From Nereocystis luetkeana (lineage: Eukaryota > Sar > Phaeophyceae > Laminariales > Laminariaceae): a DNA stretch of 64,000 bases. Made by a program: the position numbers and the translations under genes. The number at the start of each line of letters is the position of its first letter. The stretch's first letter is position 1. Shown in pieces: positions 23,185-35,632 of the stretch. Below the pieces are notes generated by a model. That model made no database searches and was not told where the DNA came from. It saw only the letters and a program-made list of their open reading frames with translations. The stretch covers positions 11,379,127-11,443,126 of the forward strand of contig JARUPZ010000003.1 in assembly GCA_031213475.1 (NCBI GenBank). The letters run 5' to 3'.

Positions 23185-23319
23185 ATGTCTGTACGTACAC
23201 GCATACGGCGTCCTGGACGTTTTCCTGGATGGAACATGGAGCTCTTGGCATTTGCAAGTCGCCTCTTTGCTCCCGATCGTTTGGACGATATTTTGCGTTC
23301 GTTCCATTCTTCCTCGTGA
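23185..23319 (+). CDS. Short ORF of the LLA-ASR family, second locus, copy 2
   Basis: Reads identically to 6489-6623 in the second unit. Its function is unknown. Confidence 0.28.
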   Translation: MSVRTRIRRPGRFPGWNMELLAFASRLFAPDRLDDILRSFHSSS

Positions 23320-23636
23320 GCGAGCGCAGCGGAATCATCGCAAATGAAAGGCGAACGTGCTTGGTACGAAAACAGAAAGCACAGCCAAGGCAAACCGAAC
23401 AAGAAAATTGTACCAGAGGCACATCGCATTTTGCAGAGGACATAACAGTCAAGCCAGAGAACCCAAATACGCAGGGAACTTAGCTGGGACTTGTGGCAAA
23501 ACAGAGAGAGGGAGCAAAACGAGATATCTTAGGGGAGAGGCAGGCTACGTGCCGGAATAGGATCTGCAACAGCAGCAGTAGAGGAGTACGTAGAGGATCT
23601 ACTGCTGTTGGTACAGCAGTCCCAACCTGTTTAGGA

Positions 23637-23705
23637 GTGCAGTCCCGTTTGGGGGACACACCATTCAAATGCTGAGTAATTTGTCCCCAAAACGGGACTG
23701 CAGTC
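23637..23705. repeat. GTCCCGTTTTGG hairpin element, copy 2
   Basis: The counterpart of 6941-7009 in the second macrosatellite unit. Confidence 0.8.
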
Positions 23706-23750
23706 CTATTCCAGGGTTAACAAACAGCAGTAGTAATGCTGTACACCAAG

Positions 23751-23878
23751 TATACGGAGTGGCACCTGTGGTAGACCGTGTTCTGAACGACATGTGCGAG
23801 GCGGTCCAAACCAACGTGATTGTCGCAAGCAAACCCACACCCGAACGAGAAAAGTATCCGCCCTACGTACCCACCTGA
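23751..23878 (+). CDS. Terminal exon of an unidentified gene, copy 2
   Basis: The counterpart of 7055-7182 with identical predicted protein and one synonymous change. The preserved frame in both copies mildly favours a real exon. Confidence 0.4.
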
Positions 23879-23954
23879 GAGTCAGGCACGAGGGCAGAAG
23901 CCCTACCTGCACTATGCCCCGCCCCCGCCCCCCACCGCGTGTCCCTAGATAAAC

Positions 23955-23960
23955 AATAAA
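23955..23960 (+). terminator. Polyadenylation signal AATAAA, copy 2
   Basis: The counterpart of 7259-7264, at the same spacing from the stop at 23878. Confidence 0.45.
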
Positions 23961-24253
23961 TCACCCACCTATGAATAGTCGTAGTCTCCATTGTTGTGGC
24001 GACTGCAGGACTCCGCACCTAACGGCGGCTTCGGTGGGGGCTTCGGCAGGGCAAGGCTTCTTCACCTTCGCCTTCGTCTCCAATCCCTTCCACACTCTCT
24101 GACCCTTGACGCCACCTGCCTTCGGGGGTGGGCGCCACCGCCGCGGCCCCCCGCCCCCGTCCCCGCCCCCACCCCCACGTGCGCTGTGATGTTCTGTGTG
24201 CTGAGTGTGTGCACAGGACACAGGATCCAAAATTGTTTTTTACACGTATAGAT

Positions 24254-24430
24254 ATGGAGGCTTTATTCCGTCGGGCGAAAAATGGAAACCAAACGTTGCA
24301 AAGGCACCTGTTTTTCAGCGTGTGTGCTGCTAGTTGCTGCTGTGGTATCTCTCTAGGTGGCTGCCACGCCTCGCAATTCCCATGGGTGGGAGATGATGAA
24401 GACGTTGTTGGAGCAAAATCATCGGTATAG
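24254..24430 (+). CDS. 59-residue ORF upstream of the Vps15-like exon, copy 2
   Basis: The counterpart of 7558-7734, intact, with one Ser to Gly replacement. Confidence 0.15.
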   Translation: MEALFRRAKNGNQTLQRHLFFSVCAASCCCGISLGGCHASQFPWVGDDEDVVGAKSSV

Positions 24431-24525
24431 GAGCAGGTGCTGAGATCGGGGAGCATCATTCCACACAGTATCCCTCCGTCGTCGAGCGAAAGTCCTATCA
24501 TGAGAAGACAGCAGCAGCGTACACC

Positions 24526-24665
24526 ATGGGCAATGCCTCGTCCCACACCTACGCTGGCGGAGCGCAACCATCGGCCGCCGATGCTCGCGTGATACTTCAG
24601 CACGACCTGTCCAAAGTGGTCTACGTTAAAAAGCTGGCGAACGGGGAATTCATCAAGATCTACCA
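24526..24665 (+). CDS. First exon of a Vps15/PIK3R4-like kinase, copy 2
   Basis: All 140 bases and the GTGAGT donor match copy 1, while flanking DNA differs at scattered sites. As in copy 1, the next feature is the TTGCCTTGC satellite about 60 bp after the donor, and no second exon is visible. Confidence 0.45.
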
Positions 24666-24727
24666 GTGAGTGGAGAAAGTGCAACATCGTCTTTGTTGTG
24701 AGACCTCGAGACCTTGTTGGTACTCGT

Positions 24728-25195
24728 AGCCTCCTTGCTTTGCCTTGCTTGCCTGGCTTGCCCCGCTTGCCTTGCTTGCCTCGCCTGTCTTGCCTTGCTT
24801 GCCTCGCTTGTCTTGCCTTGCCTGCCTCGCTTGTCTTGCTTGCCTTGCTTGCCTTGCTTGCCTCGCTTGCCTTGCTTGCCTTGCTTGCCTTGCTTGCCTC
24901 GCTTGTCTTGCCTTGCTTGCCTTGCTTGCCTTGCTTGCCTTGCTTGCCTTGCTTGCCTTGCTTGCCTTGCTTGCCTTGCTTGCCTTGCTTGCCTTGCTTG
25001 CCTTGCTTTGCCTTGCTTGCCTTGCTTGCCTTGCTTGCCTTGCTCGCCTTGCTCGCCTTGCTTGCCTTGCTTGCCTTGCTTGCCTTGCTTGCCTTGCTTG
25101 CCTTGCTTTGCCTTGCTTGTCTCGCTTGCCTTGCTTGCCTTGCTTGCCTTGCTTGCCTCGCTTGCCGTGCTTGCTCGCTCACCGTATCTGCCTTG
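24728..25195. repeat. TTGCCTTGC satellite, copy 2
   Basis: The counterpart of 8032-8560, about 60 bp shorter and with a different order of variants, showing slippage between units. Confidence 0.95.
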
Positions 25196-26329
25196 CCTTG
25201 CCTATATTATTTGCCGTGATTATCTGTTGGCCTGCTGCCTTCCTTTCTCTCTGTCTGGCTTCCTGCCTGTCTGCTTGTGCCGCCAACATCTCCCATAGTT
25301 TGAATGCCTTTCCGTCACGTTGTGTACATAAACGCGCGTACTTAAAGACTTGTGGATCACCCATGTGATCGCCGTGCCGAAAGACGAAGTATGGTACTCG
25401 GGGTGTATCTTAACCCCCCCCAGAGAGCATTGAACGAACCGAATGGATTATTATTATTTGCCGCATGAATTGGTGTTGATTGGTTGTCGGAAACGAATAG
25501 ATTCAGTGCAGCCCGAGTAAAACAGTATACCTGGTATCTAGGAAGAGGAAGAAGAAGTGCTGGACCCCTTTTTCTTGTTTCGGAGGACGGAACGGCCCGA
25601 CCGAACGGGAACAAATAGCAGATTATTTGATGTAGATGGACACCACCGAAGATCCGAAGATGGATGTTGACACCAATTTGCTTTGGTATATGCAAAAGAT
25701 ACCGTTCGTGCCGATTCAGCTGGCGAGGCCCAGGATTCTGCATGGTCCCAAACACGTTTTTTTAGGTAGGAACGGAACGAATGACCACGAACAGCCTCGT
25801 TCCGTTTCGCCCGTTCCCATGCTCTTTGGTGGGAGTTAAGACACGCCCTCCGTATGTGATCATTCCATCACACCCCATGACTGTTATGTATTGGCTTGAC
25901 ACCCAGCACCGGTATTTGTTCAAGCAGCACAAGCAGCAGCAGCAACAGTGAGGACGCACCTCCCTTACATGAGGATAACTGTTATTGGGCCGGCAAATAG
26001 AACATAGTTGCTGTAGAGGTGCATACTCTACATAACTGACCTTGTTTCGCGAATAGGCTTTTTTGTTTTCTTTGATTTTGTTGCATTTCGCTCTTTTTTA
26101 TGTTGTTTGTCTACACGTCCTTCCAATGCCCACTTGTGACCACTATCATCAATGTCAAGGTCTTGAACTTGCGTTATTGCGTCGGCGTTTTCAAGGGGCA
26201 ATATTTACGAAAACGCCATACTACTGTGGACCCTGCAGTATGTATGTATGTACAAGAGCACAGCTGTGGTCCAGGGACACCGTACGAGTATCATACCTGG
26301 CATACACTTGGTTTAAACAACAACACCGT

Positions 26330-26386
26330 ACCCTAACCTCACCCTAACCCTAACCCTAACCCACCTCACCCCACCCCACCCCACGC
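26330..26386. repeat. Interstitial telomeric repeat block, copy 2
   Basis: The counterpart of 9688-9748 in the second unit, with one pentamer fewer. Confidence 0.9.
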
Positions 26387-27028
26387 TCGAGCTATACGCG
26401 CCTCGCCGACGTCCTGGAGGCCTAGGACGATACTGGCAACTGCACAAGCGACCACCGTCTCCTCCTGATGATGAACCACCTGGACTATCCGGAGCAGCGG
26501 AAGCGCCTCGGGCCATAGAAGCTAGAAAGCGCCTTCTACGTCGAAGACTCCACCGCAGCCGCGACCACACGCAGCAGTCATTTCTGCACTCAATGAGAGA
26601 CAAGGAATGTTTTCTTTTTGTTTTTTGGAGAGGGAGTTGCTCGCCCCCCATGCTGTATTTTTGGTTTCCAACCGATGGGATGCAAGAGTAGAGAGGTGAT
26701 GGACTGTGTGTAATACACCCGTTTTGCTGAAGCATCTTCGATGGTCTCTGAGCATAGCGCGGACCTTCTCAGTGGGTACCCTCTAGAGGCACTATAGATG
26801 ATATATACATACCAGTATGTTTTTGTTTTCGTCAGGGAGAAAGAGCTATAATAATGGCTTCTCTCCCGGCACACTTTTGTTTTCATTGTTTTGGAATGAG
26901 GAGAGGATGTGGCTCTTTTTTTGAGGTGTGTGGAAGGTAGAGGTATTACCCACGCCACGTGCACACCTTACCGAACTTAGACCTATAAGCGAAGAGCCCG
27001 CAGGAATTGCCAACATAGAGAACATCCT

Positions 27029-27161
27029 CCATCAATCAATCAATGCAGCCATATCTCAAAAGTGCAGAAACGGTCAGTCGGCGAGGTGCCTATCTAAGCC
27101 ATCTCGCCGACTGGCCGGTTTCTGCGCTTTTGAGACAGCGGGTGGATTGATAGATTGATGG
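27029..27161. repeat. 133-bp long imperfect hairpin, copy 2
   Basis: The counterpart of 10392-10524. Here the right arm reads GCGCTTTTGAG, pairing fully with CTCAAAAGTGC of the left arm; copy 1 has GCTGTTGAG and loses one pair. Confidence 0.75.
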
Positions 27162-28535
27162 GTGAAAGAAGAAAAAAGGATGGATAGACTTTTTTGTTGA
27201 TGCTGGATTCGAAAGGATATTATTCGCCGGTCGTGTTTCGTTTTTTAGGATTACTGCAGAGGGGAAATAACTCTCCTGTACTGTTTCGTTTGTTGCTTTC
27301 TTGGATTGGCGGCGGAGTGCAGCACACGTAAGAAAAGCACAGGGCGACTAGCGGTTAGAAATTGAGTGTGACCTATTTGTAAGCGTACTGCCGTATCATA
27401 CGCCCCTGGTATACGAGCACCTCTTCGGTTTACCTTGTGGGGGAGAGAGGGGGGTGTTACGGACCTTGGGCAAGCTGTACGTGTGTACTACGTATCATAC
27501 AAGCACCTCTTTGTTTACCTTGGGGGGAAGAGTAGGGGGCTGTCACGGACGTTGGGCAGGCTGTCATGTTGTGTATGTAACGTATGTGGTGGTGTTTCTG
27601 GCGTATTTGATCTGGTGTATGATAGGCTACAGTACGTAGGAGATACTTCCGCAGTTATCACTGCTGGAGTAGATAGAGTGAGTCACGTCCAACTGTCCAC
27701 GACGATTTAGTACAATTCGAGGATTAGGAACACTACGCGGGATATTGAATGAACAACGAGGGGAATGATATGAGGAGTTGATCCTTTTACAATCGGTTTC
27801 TAAGGAAAATCCATCAATCGATATATGATATGATACCAGGCATACTCAAGTATAGCGTTGTGGCCATCAATACCACCTTAAATAACCTGGTAGCATCAAT
27901 ATGATGGTCATCAATGATCATCAATATCGCCAATCGTCAATTGCCAATTGGATCTATGTCATCGTGGCCGTCTGTCTGATAATCACATGCCCCTGTTATG
28001 AATCAGCGTAGTCGCGCGCTGATTGGATGATACAACGTTTATCACAAACTGGACAAAAGACAACACCAGGACTACTGCCTATGAATAGGTCCCTATTGCA
28101 ATATCTTGTCTACTGTGGCCTATGCTTGCATGCGTGATAAAACACGACTTGAATTCGGTTATCGGGGCAAATGCTATGAATAGACAGCCATCTGGCCCTA
28201 CTGCCCAGACTTTCCTAGTTTATCGACAGCACCCAAAGTCATCCGACAATTCGAATAGATAAGTGGGCAGTCTCCGAAATCAATTGTGCGGACAACCCCA
28301 ATAGATAAACGGACAGGCTTGGGGGCGCAGGGATGGGAGAAACGGGGGCGGGGGAGGGAACCGGGGCAGGGAGGGGGGCGTAAGGAGGGAGATAAGAACA
28401 AGGGGAGGGGATGCAATGATTCAAAGCGGCCCCTGTTGAAGGGGATTGCAAAGATGTAAGGGAAGAACATTAACACGCCCTCTACTGTAGGAAGTTCACG
28501 GAAACCAGCGGAAATAAATATGTACTCGTAGCTCG

Positions 28536-28626
28536 TGGAAGCTTCCATGGAAATTCAAAAATGGAAGCTTGTGGAAGCTTCCGCACACATGGAAGGAAGT
28601 AGACTATGCTTCCATGGAAGCTTCCA
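28536..28626. repeat. Cluster of GGAAGCTTCCA palindromes, copy 2
   Basis: The counterpart of 11902-11992 in the second unit. Confidence 0.8.
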
Positions 28627-30882
28627 TCTACTTCTGCAAGAAATACCAAGAATGTACAAACCGCATCGAACACTACAATCGCCAGTGCGCGACTGAAGGC
28701 TCTAAACGTCGGGCATGTGCATGTGTGACAAACAGACAGGGGGCGACAATGGCATTGATTCAATTGTTGATGACGACGATCATTGATTCCCACCATAGTG
28801 ATGCTAACAGGTTTTTCGTGGTGATGTTGATGACCCCAACGATATACTCAAGTAGACTGATCTCAAGACGTGATTTCATATACCAATTAATTGTCGATTC
28901 CTCGCCATGTTTTCCTCCTCAATATCAATATCCATTATTTCATCGTTCCGCTTATTTACCGAACCGCCGCAAAACAGTTCGGCACGTGTGTGTGTCTGCA
29001 CAGTAAGAACTACGATTGTAGTATCTCCACCTTCGGCCTATTGTACACCAGACCATACAAATCACATACACCTGATACACCACATGCATCACATACAGTT
29101 CCCCCGCAGCCGGCAAAAGCTCTCTATTCTCCCCCCAAGAGCAATCACAAGAGGTACTCGCATACTTCGAACTGTATGATACCTAGTACACACATATAGA
29201 TAGGTAGGCAACCATTTTTCAAAACTCCCAACCGCTCCTCGTCCCTCGCCCTTCCTCCCTCCGCCTCCCTCGACGATTCCTCGTCCTACCTCCGCCCCCC
29301 CGCCTGCACTCGCCCACTCGCCCACCAACGGACCCGACACCATCGCTCGCCCTGCACCGGCCTTAAGCGATTGATATGCCCCCCAAAATAGAGAAATATG
29401 CATAACGCCCCCCCCAATACAACTCCAGGCAGCGCTGCTTGCTGCTGGTGTGCGCGCCAGTGCTGCTCCGTTAAGCTGACCGGGGCGCGGTTATGGCAGG
29501 GCGGCGAGCACAGCTAAGCATACAGCACAGAAATATGCCTGATGTCATAAGTACATACCTGGTATACAGTTTCCTACGCGCTACCAGGTATATCTGTATC
29601 ATCCATCTACACAAACAGAACACCCACAAAAAACAAGCAAACTTCTGCAAAAACACAAAAACACAAAATATTATAAAACCCAATACCCTGTACTATACGC
29701 GCTGTGTATCATCTACGCACGATGCAAAAAGCAAACGCACGACTACTACGTAAACAACACACCGAAAAAATGCAGAAAGCAAAAAATACAATAAGATGCG
29801 AATACTTCCAGCAAAAGGCAACAACTAGTTGACCAAGATGCAACAAGAATTGCAGCAACCACAAACAAACTTCAAACCGCTTTTCTCCATGCCCACCGTC
29901 AGATACCGTATACTACAATCAAGATAACATACACACCCTAGGACGAATTTCCAAGCCGAGTTTCTTCTAGGCAAGAGGGGCAAAAAATGGTGGCCCATCG
30001 AGATATTTCCATAGAAGAATCGCTCGGCGTTTGCACCTTCCCCATTGTCGAGAGAACCAGCTTCGAAATACGTGGGAGTGTAGTCTACCAGGTAGCGTGT
30101 AATACGGGAACACAGACGACAACGAACATCGCGGCTTCCCACCCCATATTGATGGGGTAGTGCTCTATCTCATGCATGCAGCTCTCACGAAGCAGGAGGC
30201 TTTTCCTACACCCCCAAAGTCATTTCTACAACAACAAACAGCATAACGGAGCAGGGGAGCCGGGGGTGGGGGCAACAGGGGAGGGGGGGGGGGAAGGGGT
30301 TGAAAGGCAGTCCCCAACAAGCTCAGTCCCGGTCCGGTGAATGAAGCGTCCTACAAGTACAACCACAGCTGTACTGCTGCGCACACCAGCCAGGAGATTA
30401 GTCCGGCACGGTGCAACGCGTATACAACAGCTGCTGCTGCACTGCTGCTAACACCAGCCAGGAGGAGTTTACTTTAACCGAGCCTATACGTTCCGGGTGT
30501 GATACGATGCTCCCATGTGGCACGCACGGCGTCTGCTTAACAAACAAGCAGCGCCAGCCTCCCACAGCAGCATCGCAAAAAAGGGGCGGGGGGCCTCAAA
30601 TGGTCCCCAGACATGACAGACAACGTTCCCTCCCGGCACGGTGTAGTTAACGCATGTACGGTACGCTAAGCACAACAGCCTGGACTAAAAGGAACACTGT
30701 ACGATGACTGCCCCAATACCCGACACGCTCCCTCCCTACCTCCCCTAACCCCAACACGCGACATGCTCTCCACCCTGGCACGGTACAAATAATGCACCAG
30801 TAGATGCAGCGCGCACACCGGCCTGGACGAGAGGCTAGAGAGCACACCTCCCGATCGACCCCTTGCCTGCACCGTCAATGCT

Positions 30883-31096
30883 ACACAGGTGGCTGGGACC
30901 CCTCCCCCCCTGCACAATGTGGGCATAAAATAATCCTTGTGGAGACGTCGAACAATGTAGCACACCAGTATTAACAGTCGTATACCGAATTGAGAGGTTA
31001 TCGACACTTTGTGGGGTTCGCTAGATTGTTCTACTTTTCTACAAGGATTTGTTTACGCCTGCATTGTGCAGGGGGGGGGTTGTCTCGGTCACCTGT
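30883..31096. mobile_element. 215-bp TIR element (CACAGGTGGC family), copy 2
   Basis: The counterpart of 14238-14452 in the second unit. Confidence 0.75.
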
Positions 31097-32914
31097 GCAA
31101 TACGTGACGTATCTATAAAACAATCCACCCGAAAGAGCGTGGCGCGCGACTGCCATCCCTCTCCTATTACCCAACAGGTGGACTCAAAATCAACATGATG
31201 AACCCATGAAATCGACGGCTTCTTACTGTTACGAGTATATACCACCAACACTAATAACTACTACTGTGCTACATAAAGCGACACATCATGATGACACAAC
31301 TAGACTTACTGGACTTGATAATAGTGCTGCTCACTAGAACCTTGATGATGGCCAAAAGTATAATACCTTAGCTGTACTGCCCTCTACCTTCTACCTCCAC
31401 CTAATATATAAATCCCTCCCAAATACAAACCATGGCGGGCGAGCCATATCCACAGAGGCCTTTCCATCTCTAAAACAACACGCACCAGTACATACCCTAC
31501 TGGCCATGGCCATCTAAACCTTTAACATAAACAAAATGACGGGCGAGTCAGTCCCCCTCCAGTCCAAAATATCCCCCCCCCAAAAAAACACAACGAGAGC
31601 TGTTCTTCCTCTCCAATCCAATGGCCCTCACAAAGATGAAGGGCGAGTAAGTCCCTTCCCAATCCAACGAAAACACGCGCCTCCTTGCACCCATCCATGG
31701 CATCAATTCACCCCCGAGACAGTGCAGACAGCCCGCGGTCAGTCGGCGGGATAACCAACCAAACGTTCCGGCTTTTCCCTTCACTTGTCGGCCTGGGCTT
31801 GGCAAGGAGTGCACGTGGTGTGGGGGACACCTCTATCTACCTTCCCTCCCCAACCAAGCAAACACCACGTGCCAGAGCCATAGCATCTCTCCTCTCCGAC
31901 CCTCTCCTCTCGTATCCCGAACCAAACCAAAACTGCACGGGCGAGGAGGCTTTTGGCTCTCTCTTCAAAACGAAAAACAAAACAAAAAACTACCCATAAT
32001 ATATGTATTACCAGAGTATCATAGCCACTACTAAGCTAACAAGAGGGTCAGCGCGATGCCCAGATACCGTCGAGGTTGTCTCTTCAAAAAGTGTGTACGT
32101 ACACGAACTTGTCGCCTCTCCCTTCCCTCCTATCGGTTCAAAAAAAGACAGCACCGCGGCCGGGAAATTCCCTCCTCGACATCTATCACCTCCCAAACTC
32201 AACGTCGTTTCCAAATCCGAAGCGCTACATACATCGTACTATACAGGCGAGAATCGTATGTAACCTCTCAGAATAAAAAGCAACATGCAAAACACTGAAG
32301 ACGACGTGAGCGAATCACTTTTCCTCCGCGAACACAAACAAAGTTAAAAGCCAGATCCATCCCGCTGCTATATAACTACAGTAGTAATAGCACCTACCAG
32401 TATTCAAAGTCTCAATAAAAGCGGTTACCAAGTGAAGACAAAGAGGGATGACGATAAATCCAAGGTACAAATACGCCTCCGAAAGATGCACAGCAGTAAC
32501 CGTGGAAGCGTCTGCTGTAGTATTTGCCGTTCTGTCACCCCCTCCCCCCCCAACAAAAGAGCGCGACGGGGGCGAACGCCATTTCCTCTTCAAAAAGCAA
32601 GAAACAAAGCATGGATGCCCCATATCTCACTGAGCGCAGAAAAATATCGGTGAATTGAGGCCAAAAGCGTTAGGGCTCGTCTTTCCTGCCTGGTGTGCCT
32701 ACCGACATCGTCATCACCACGACCCTCGCCTAAACATCTGGCGGGGTCAGGCAGACAAAAGGCGTACATACGCATACGAGGTGGCACCTCAGCCTTCCTT
32801 CCCAGATAGGTAAACACCACGGGCGAGTCTCATCCTTCCTCCCAAAAATGAAAAACAGTACCCTAACAAAAGCAGGACTGGCGAGCAATGTCTCCCCCAA
32901 CACAAAACAGTAAT

Positions 32915-33060
32915 GGATCAATCAATCAATCAATCAATCCATACCTCTTCCATCCACCTATCAATCAATCATTCAATCCATCCCCCCACCCATCCACCCA
33001 TTCACCCATCCAACATGCAATCCATCGATCCAACCATCCATGCATCAGTCAATAAACCCC
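32915..33060. repeat. ATCA/ATCC tetranucleotide repeat, copy 2
   Basis: The counterpart of 16267-16400. Confidence 0.9.
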
Positions 33061-33651
33061 CATGATCCCTCTGAAAGCGCAGAGGACGCGAGCCCGGTGC
33101 ATTGCCGGGGCCGTCGCGTTCGTCTCTAAAAGGTGCCTTGCCTGCCTGGTGTGCCTACCGACATCGCCATCGCCACTGCCCTCGCCTAAACATCTGGCGA
33201 GAGCAGGCACCCAGCCAGCCACCTCTCTCCTAGCGCCGCTCCCGAAATAACGACAGCCGGGGTGTGGCGGACTGGGGTGTAACTGCACCACCAACAACAT
33301 CAGCAACAGCAAACCACCTTAGCCGATCGACTAAATCACTCTCACAATGCACACGGAGGAAGGGGGGGCATCGCGACTACCCATCCCGTCGAGCGCGTCC
33401 GTTCTCTCCCCGAATCGCGTACCTGTTGCCCCTATTTTTCATCATTATTTTTCCCCTCATTTTTTGTTTGTTTCGTTTGTTTATTACCATCTCTTCTTTT
33501 CCCCGTCGAGCGCGTCCCTTCTTCCCCCGAATCGCGTTCCTGTTTCCCCTTTTTCCTTTTTTGTTGTTGTTTGTTCATTTGTTTTTTTCGTTTGTTTGCC
33601 ATTTTTTTCCTTTTTTTTCCCCTCATCGGGTTTTATACTTTTTCCCCCATT

Positions 33652-34660
33652 TATCTTTACAAGAGTCGCCCGGCCAGACAAGAAGAACGCCGACAACATC
33701 GCCGCCACTGCACGCGATCCATCGCCTCTATCACATCTACACGTGTGCCTACCCCACACCCACCTTTCTCCCCTCACCGTCGTCAGGGGGTGGGGCGGCG
33801 GGAGCAATGAGAGCAACACGAACACCGGAGACATCACTGCGAAACAGGTTTTTCTTTACAAGAGTCACCCGGCCAGACAAGAAGAACGCCGACAACATCG
33901 CCGCCACTGCGCGCGATCCATCGCCTCGATCACATCTACACGAGTGCCTACCCCACACCCACCTTTCTCCCCTCACCGTCGTCAGGGGGTGGGGCGGCGG
34001 GAGCAATGAGAGCAACACGAACACCGGAGACATCACTGCGAAACAGGTTTTTCTTTACAAGAGTCACCCGGCCAGACAAGAAGAACGCCGACAACATCGC
34101 CGCCACTGCGCGCGATCCATCGCCTCGATCACATCTACACGTGTGCCTACCCCACACCCACCTTTCTCCCCTCACCGTCGTCAGGGGGTGGGGCGGCGGG
34201 AGCAATGAGAGCAACACGAACACCGGAGACATCACTGCGAAACAGGTTTTTCTTTACAAGAGTCACCCGGCCAGACAAGAAGAACGCCGACAACATCGCC
34301 GCCACTGCGCGCGATCCATCGCCTCTATCACATCTACACGTGTGCCTACCCCACACCCACCTTTCTCCCCTCACCGTCGTCAGGGGGTGGGGCGGCGGGA
34401 GCAATGAGAGCAACACGAACACCGGAGACATCACTGCGAAACAGGCCTCGCCTTTTCTATATAAGAGCCACCCGGCCAGACAAGAAGAAGGTCGACAACA
34501 TCGCCGTCACTGCGCGCGATCCATCGCCTCTATCACATCTACACGCGTGCCTACCCACCCCCACCTTTCTCCCCTCACCGTCGTCAGGGGGTGGGGCGGC
34601 GGGAGCAATGAGAGCAACACGAACACCGGGGAACTCACCACGTAGCAGGTCTCGCGAGGA
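33652..34660. repeat. 199-bp minisatellite in copy 3, five units
   Basis: Five units lie near 33660, 33858, 34057, 34257 and 34465. The first four carry a private variant (AAGAACGCCGACAAC where other copies read AAGAGGGTCGACAAC), which shows local expansion of one subtype. Confidence 0.9.
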
Positions 34661-34973
34661 AAACAAAAGGTCGACCAGACCGCCGCTACCGCGTGAGACC
34701 CATCGCCTCCATCACGCATACAATTATGTCCGCCCCACCCCTACCCCATCCTCCTTTCCCCCCCCCACTACCCCTGCCACCACATGCCAAATGACAAAAA
34801 AACACACACACACACACACACAGGAGTATCCGGCGGAGGCATCTCTACACGTAGTCCACTGTCATCGCCATCGCGGCAGACACCGCCTCCGCCGTCAATC
34901 AACACCGCCACCGCTGCCACTGCAGTCCTAGGCCCTCAGGATGCCGATGAGGCGCACATACCTGGAGCGTGGA

Positions 34974-35198
34974 GTAGGGTGGGGAAGGTTGAGGTCGGCT
35001 GAGGTGAGGTATGGTGGGGTGGGGTGGGGTGGGGTGAGGTGAGGTGAGGTAGGGTGGGGTGAGCTGGGGTGAGGTAGGGCGGGGTGAGGTGGGACGGGGT
35101 GAGGTGGGGTGCGGTGAGGTGGGGTGAGGTGGGGTGCAGTAGGGTGAGATAGGGAGGGGTGGGGTTAGATGGGGTGAGGTGGGGTGGGGTGAGGTGAG
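34974..35198. repeat. Degenerate GGGGT/GAGGT pentamer tract at array end
   Basis: The longest of the three tracts. It is the last sequence shared with the macrosatellite before single-copy DNA begins, so the array breakpoint lies in or next to it. Confidence 0.85.
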
Positions 35199-35304
35199 GT
35201 GTTGGTCTATAAATCTACAGGCTCGTACGTAGGGTGTCCGTGTACCACATTCTTGTATTTGCTGTACGGTGTACGCTGTTTTCGTGCTACAGTATGTTTT
35301 ACTA

Positions 35305-35450
35305 GGCTGCACTCCGCGGGCGGCTGTACGCCGCCCACCACGTTCGCTGGAGGAAGAACGGGAAAACGTCAAGCGGACAGAGGTCCATGATTCGGTGCGA
35401 CTGGCGACTTGCAAACGCCAAGAGCCGCAGGGTGCAGGAGAAACGATGCC
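35305..35450 (-). repeat. Dispersed repeat matching the LLA-ASR ORF region
   Basis: Read on the minus strand this contains CTTGGCGTTTGCAAGTCGCC, TGGACCTCTGTCCGCTT and a GC palindrome GGGCGGCGTACAGCCGCCC. It matches 2150-2310 and 18885-19040 of the macrosatellite in inverted orientation. It lies about 100 bp outside the end of the array. Confidence 0.6.
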
Positions 35451-35632
35451 TGGCTATTTTTATGATACATGCAGTACAGTGCCGGCCCTCTCACAAGAAA
35501 CCATCTACAGGGCTCACTCTGACTTTAGTATTCTGTGAACGCTCGAAGGCACACTATCGCATGTTGTACACTTTCTAATTTTGGTCGCCGAGAAGATGTT
35601 TTCCCTAGCAGTAGGATACGGTTTTTGGATCG

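Larger units (their letters stand above)
16931..33575. repeat. Macrosatellite unit, copy 2
   Basis: This second, complete copy is in the same orientation as copy 1. Differences from copy 1 are scattered single bases, a change from four to two in the inner 199-bp minisatellite, about 175 extra bases at 18051-18225, a 24-bp insertion near 20136-20160, and length changes in the simple repeats. The high similarity over more than 16 kb indicates recent duplication or continuing homogenisation. Confidence 0.95.
33576..35200. repeat. Macrosatellite unit, copy 3, truncated
   Basis: Only the first 1.6 kb of the unit is present: the T-rich leader, five units of the 199-bp minisatellite, the CA repeat and the GGTGA-type tract. 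Similarity to copies 1 and 2 stops inside the G-rich tract at about 35,200. The next sequence in the other copies, which begins near 1365 and 17930, is absent here. The array therefore ends at, or broke within, the G-rich minisatellite. Confidence 0.9.
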
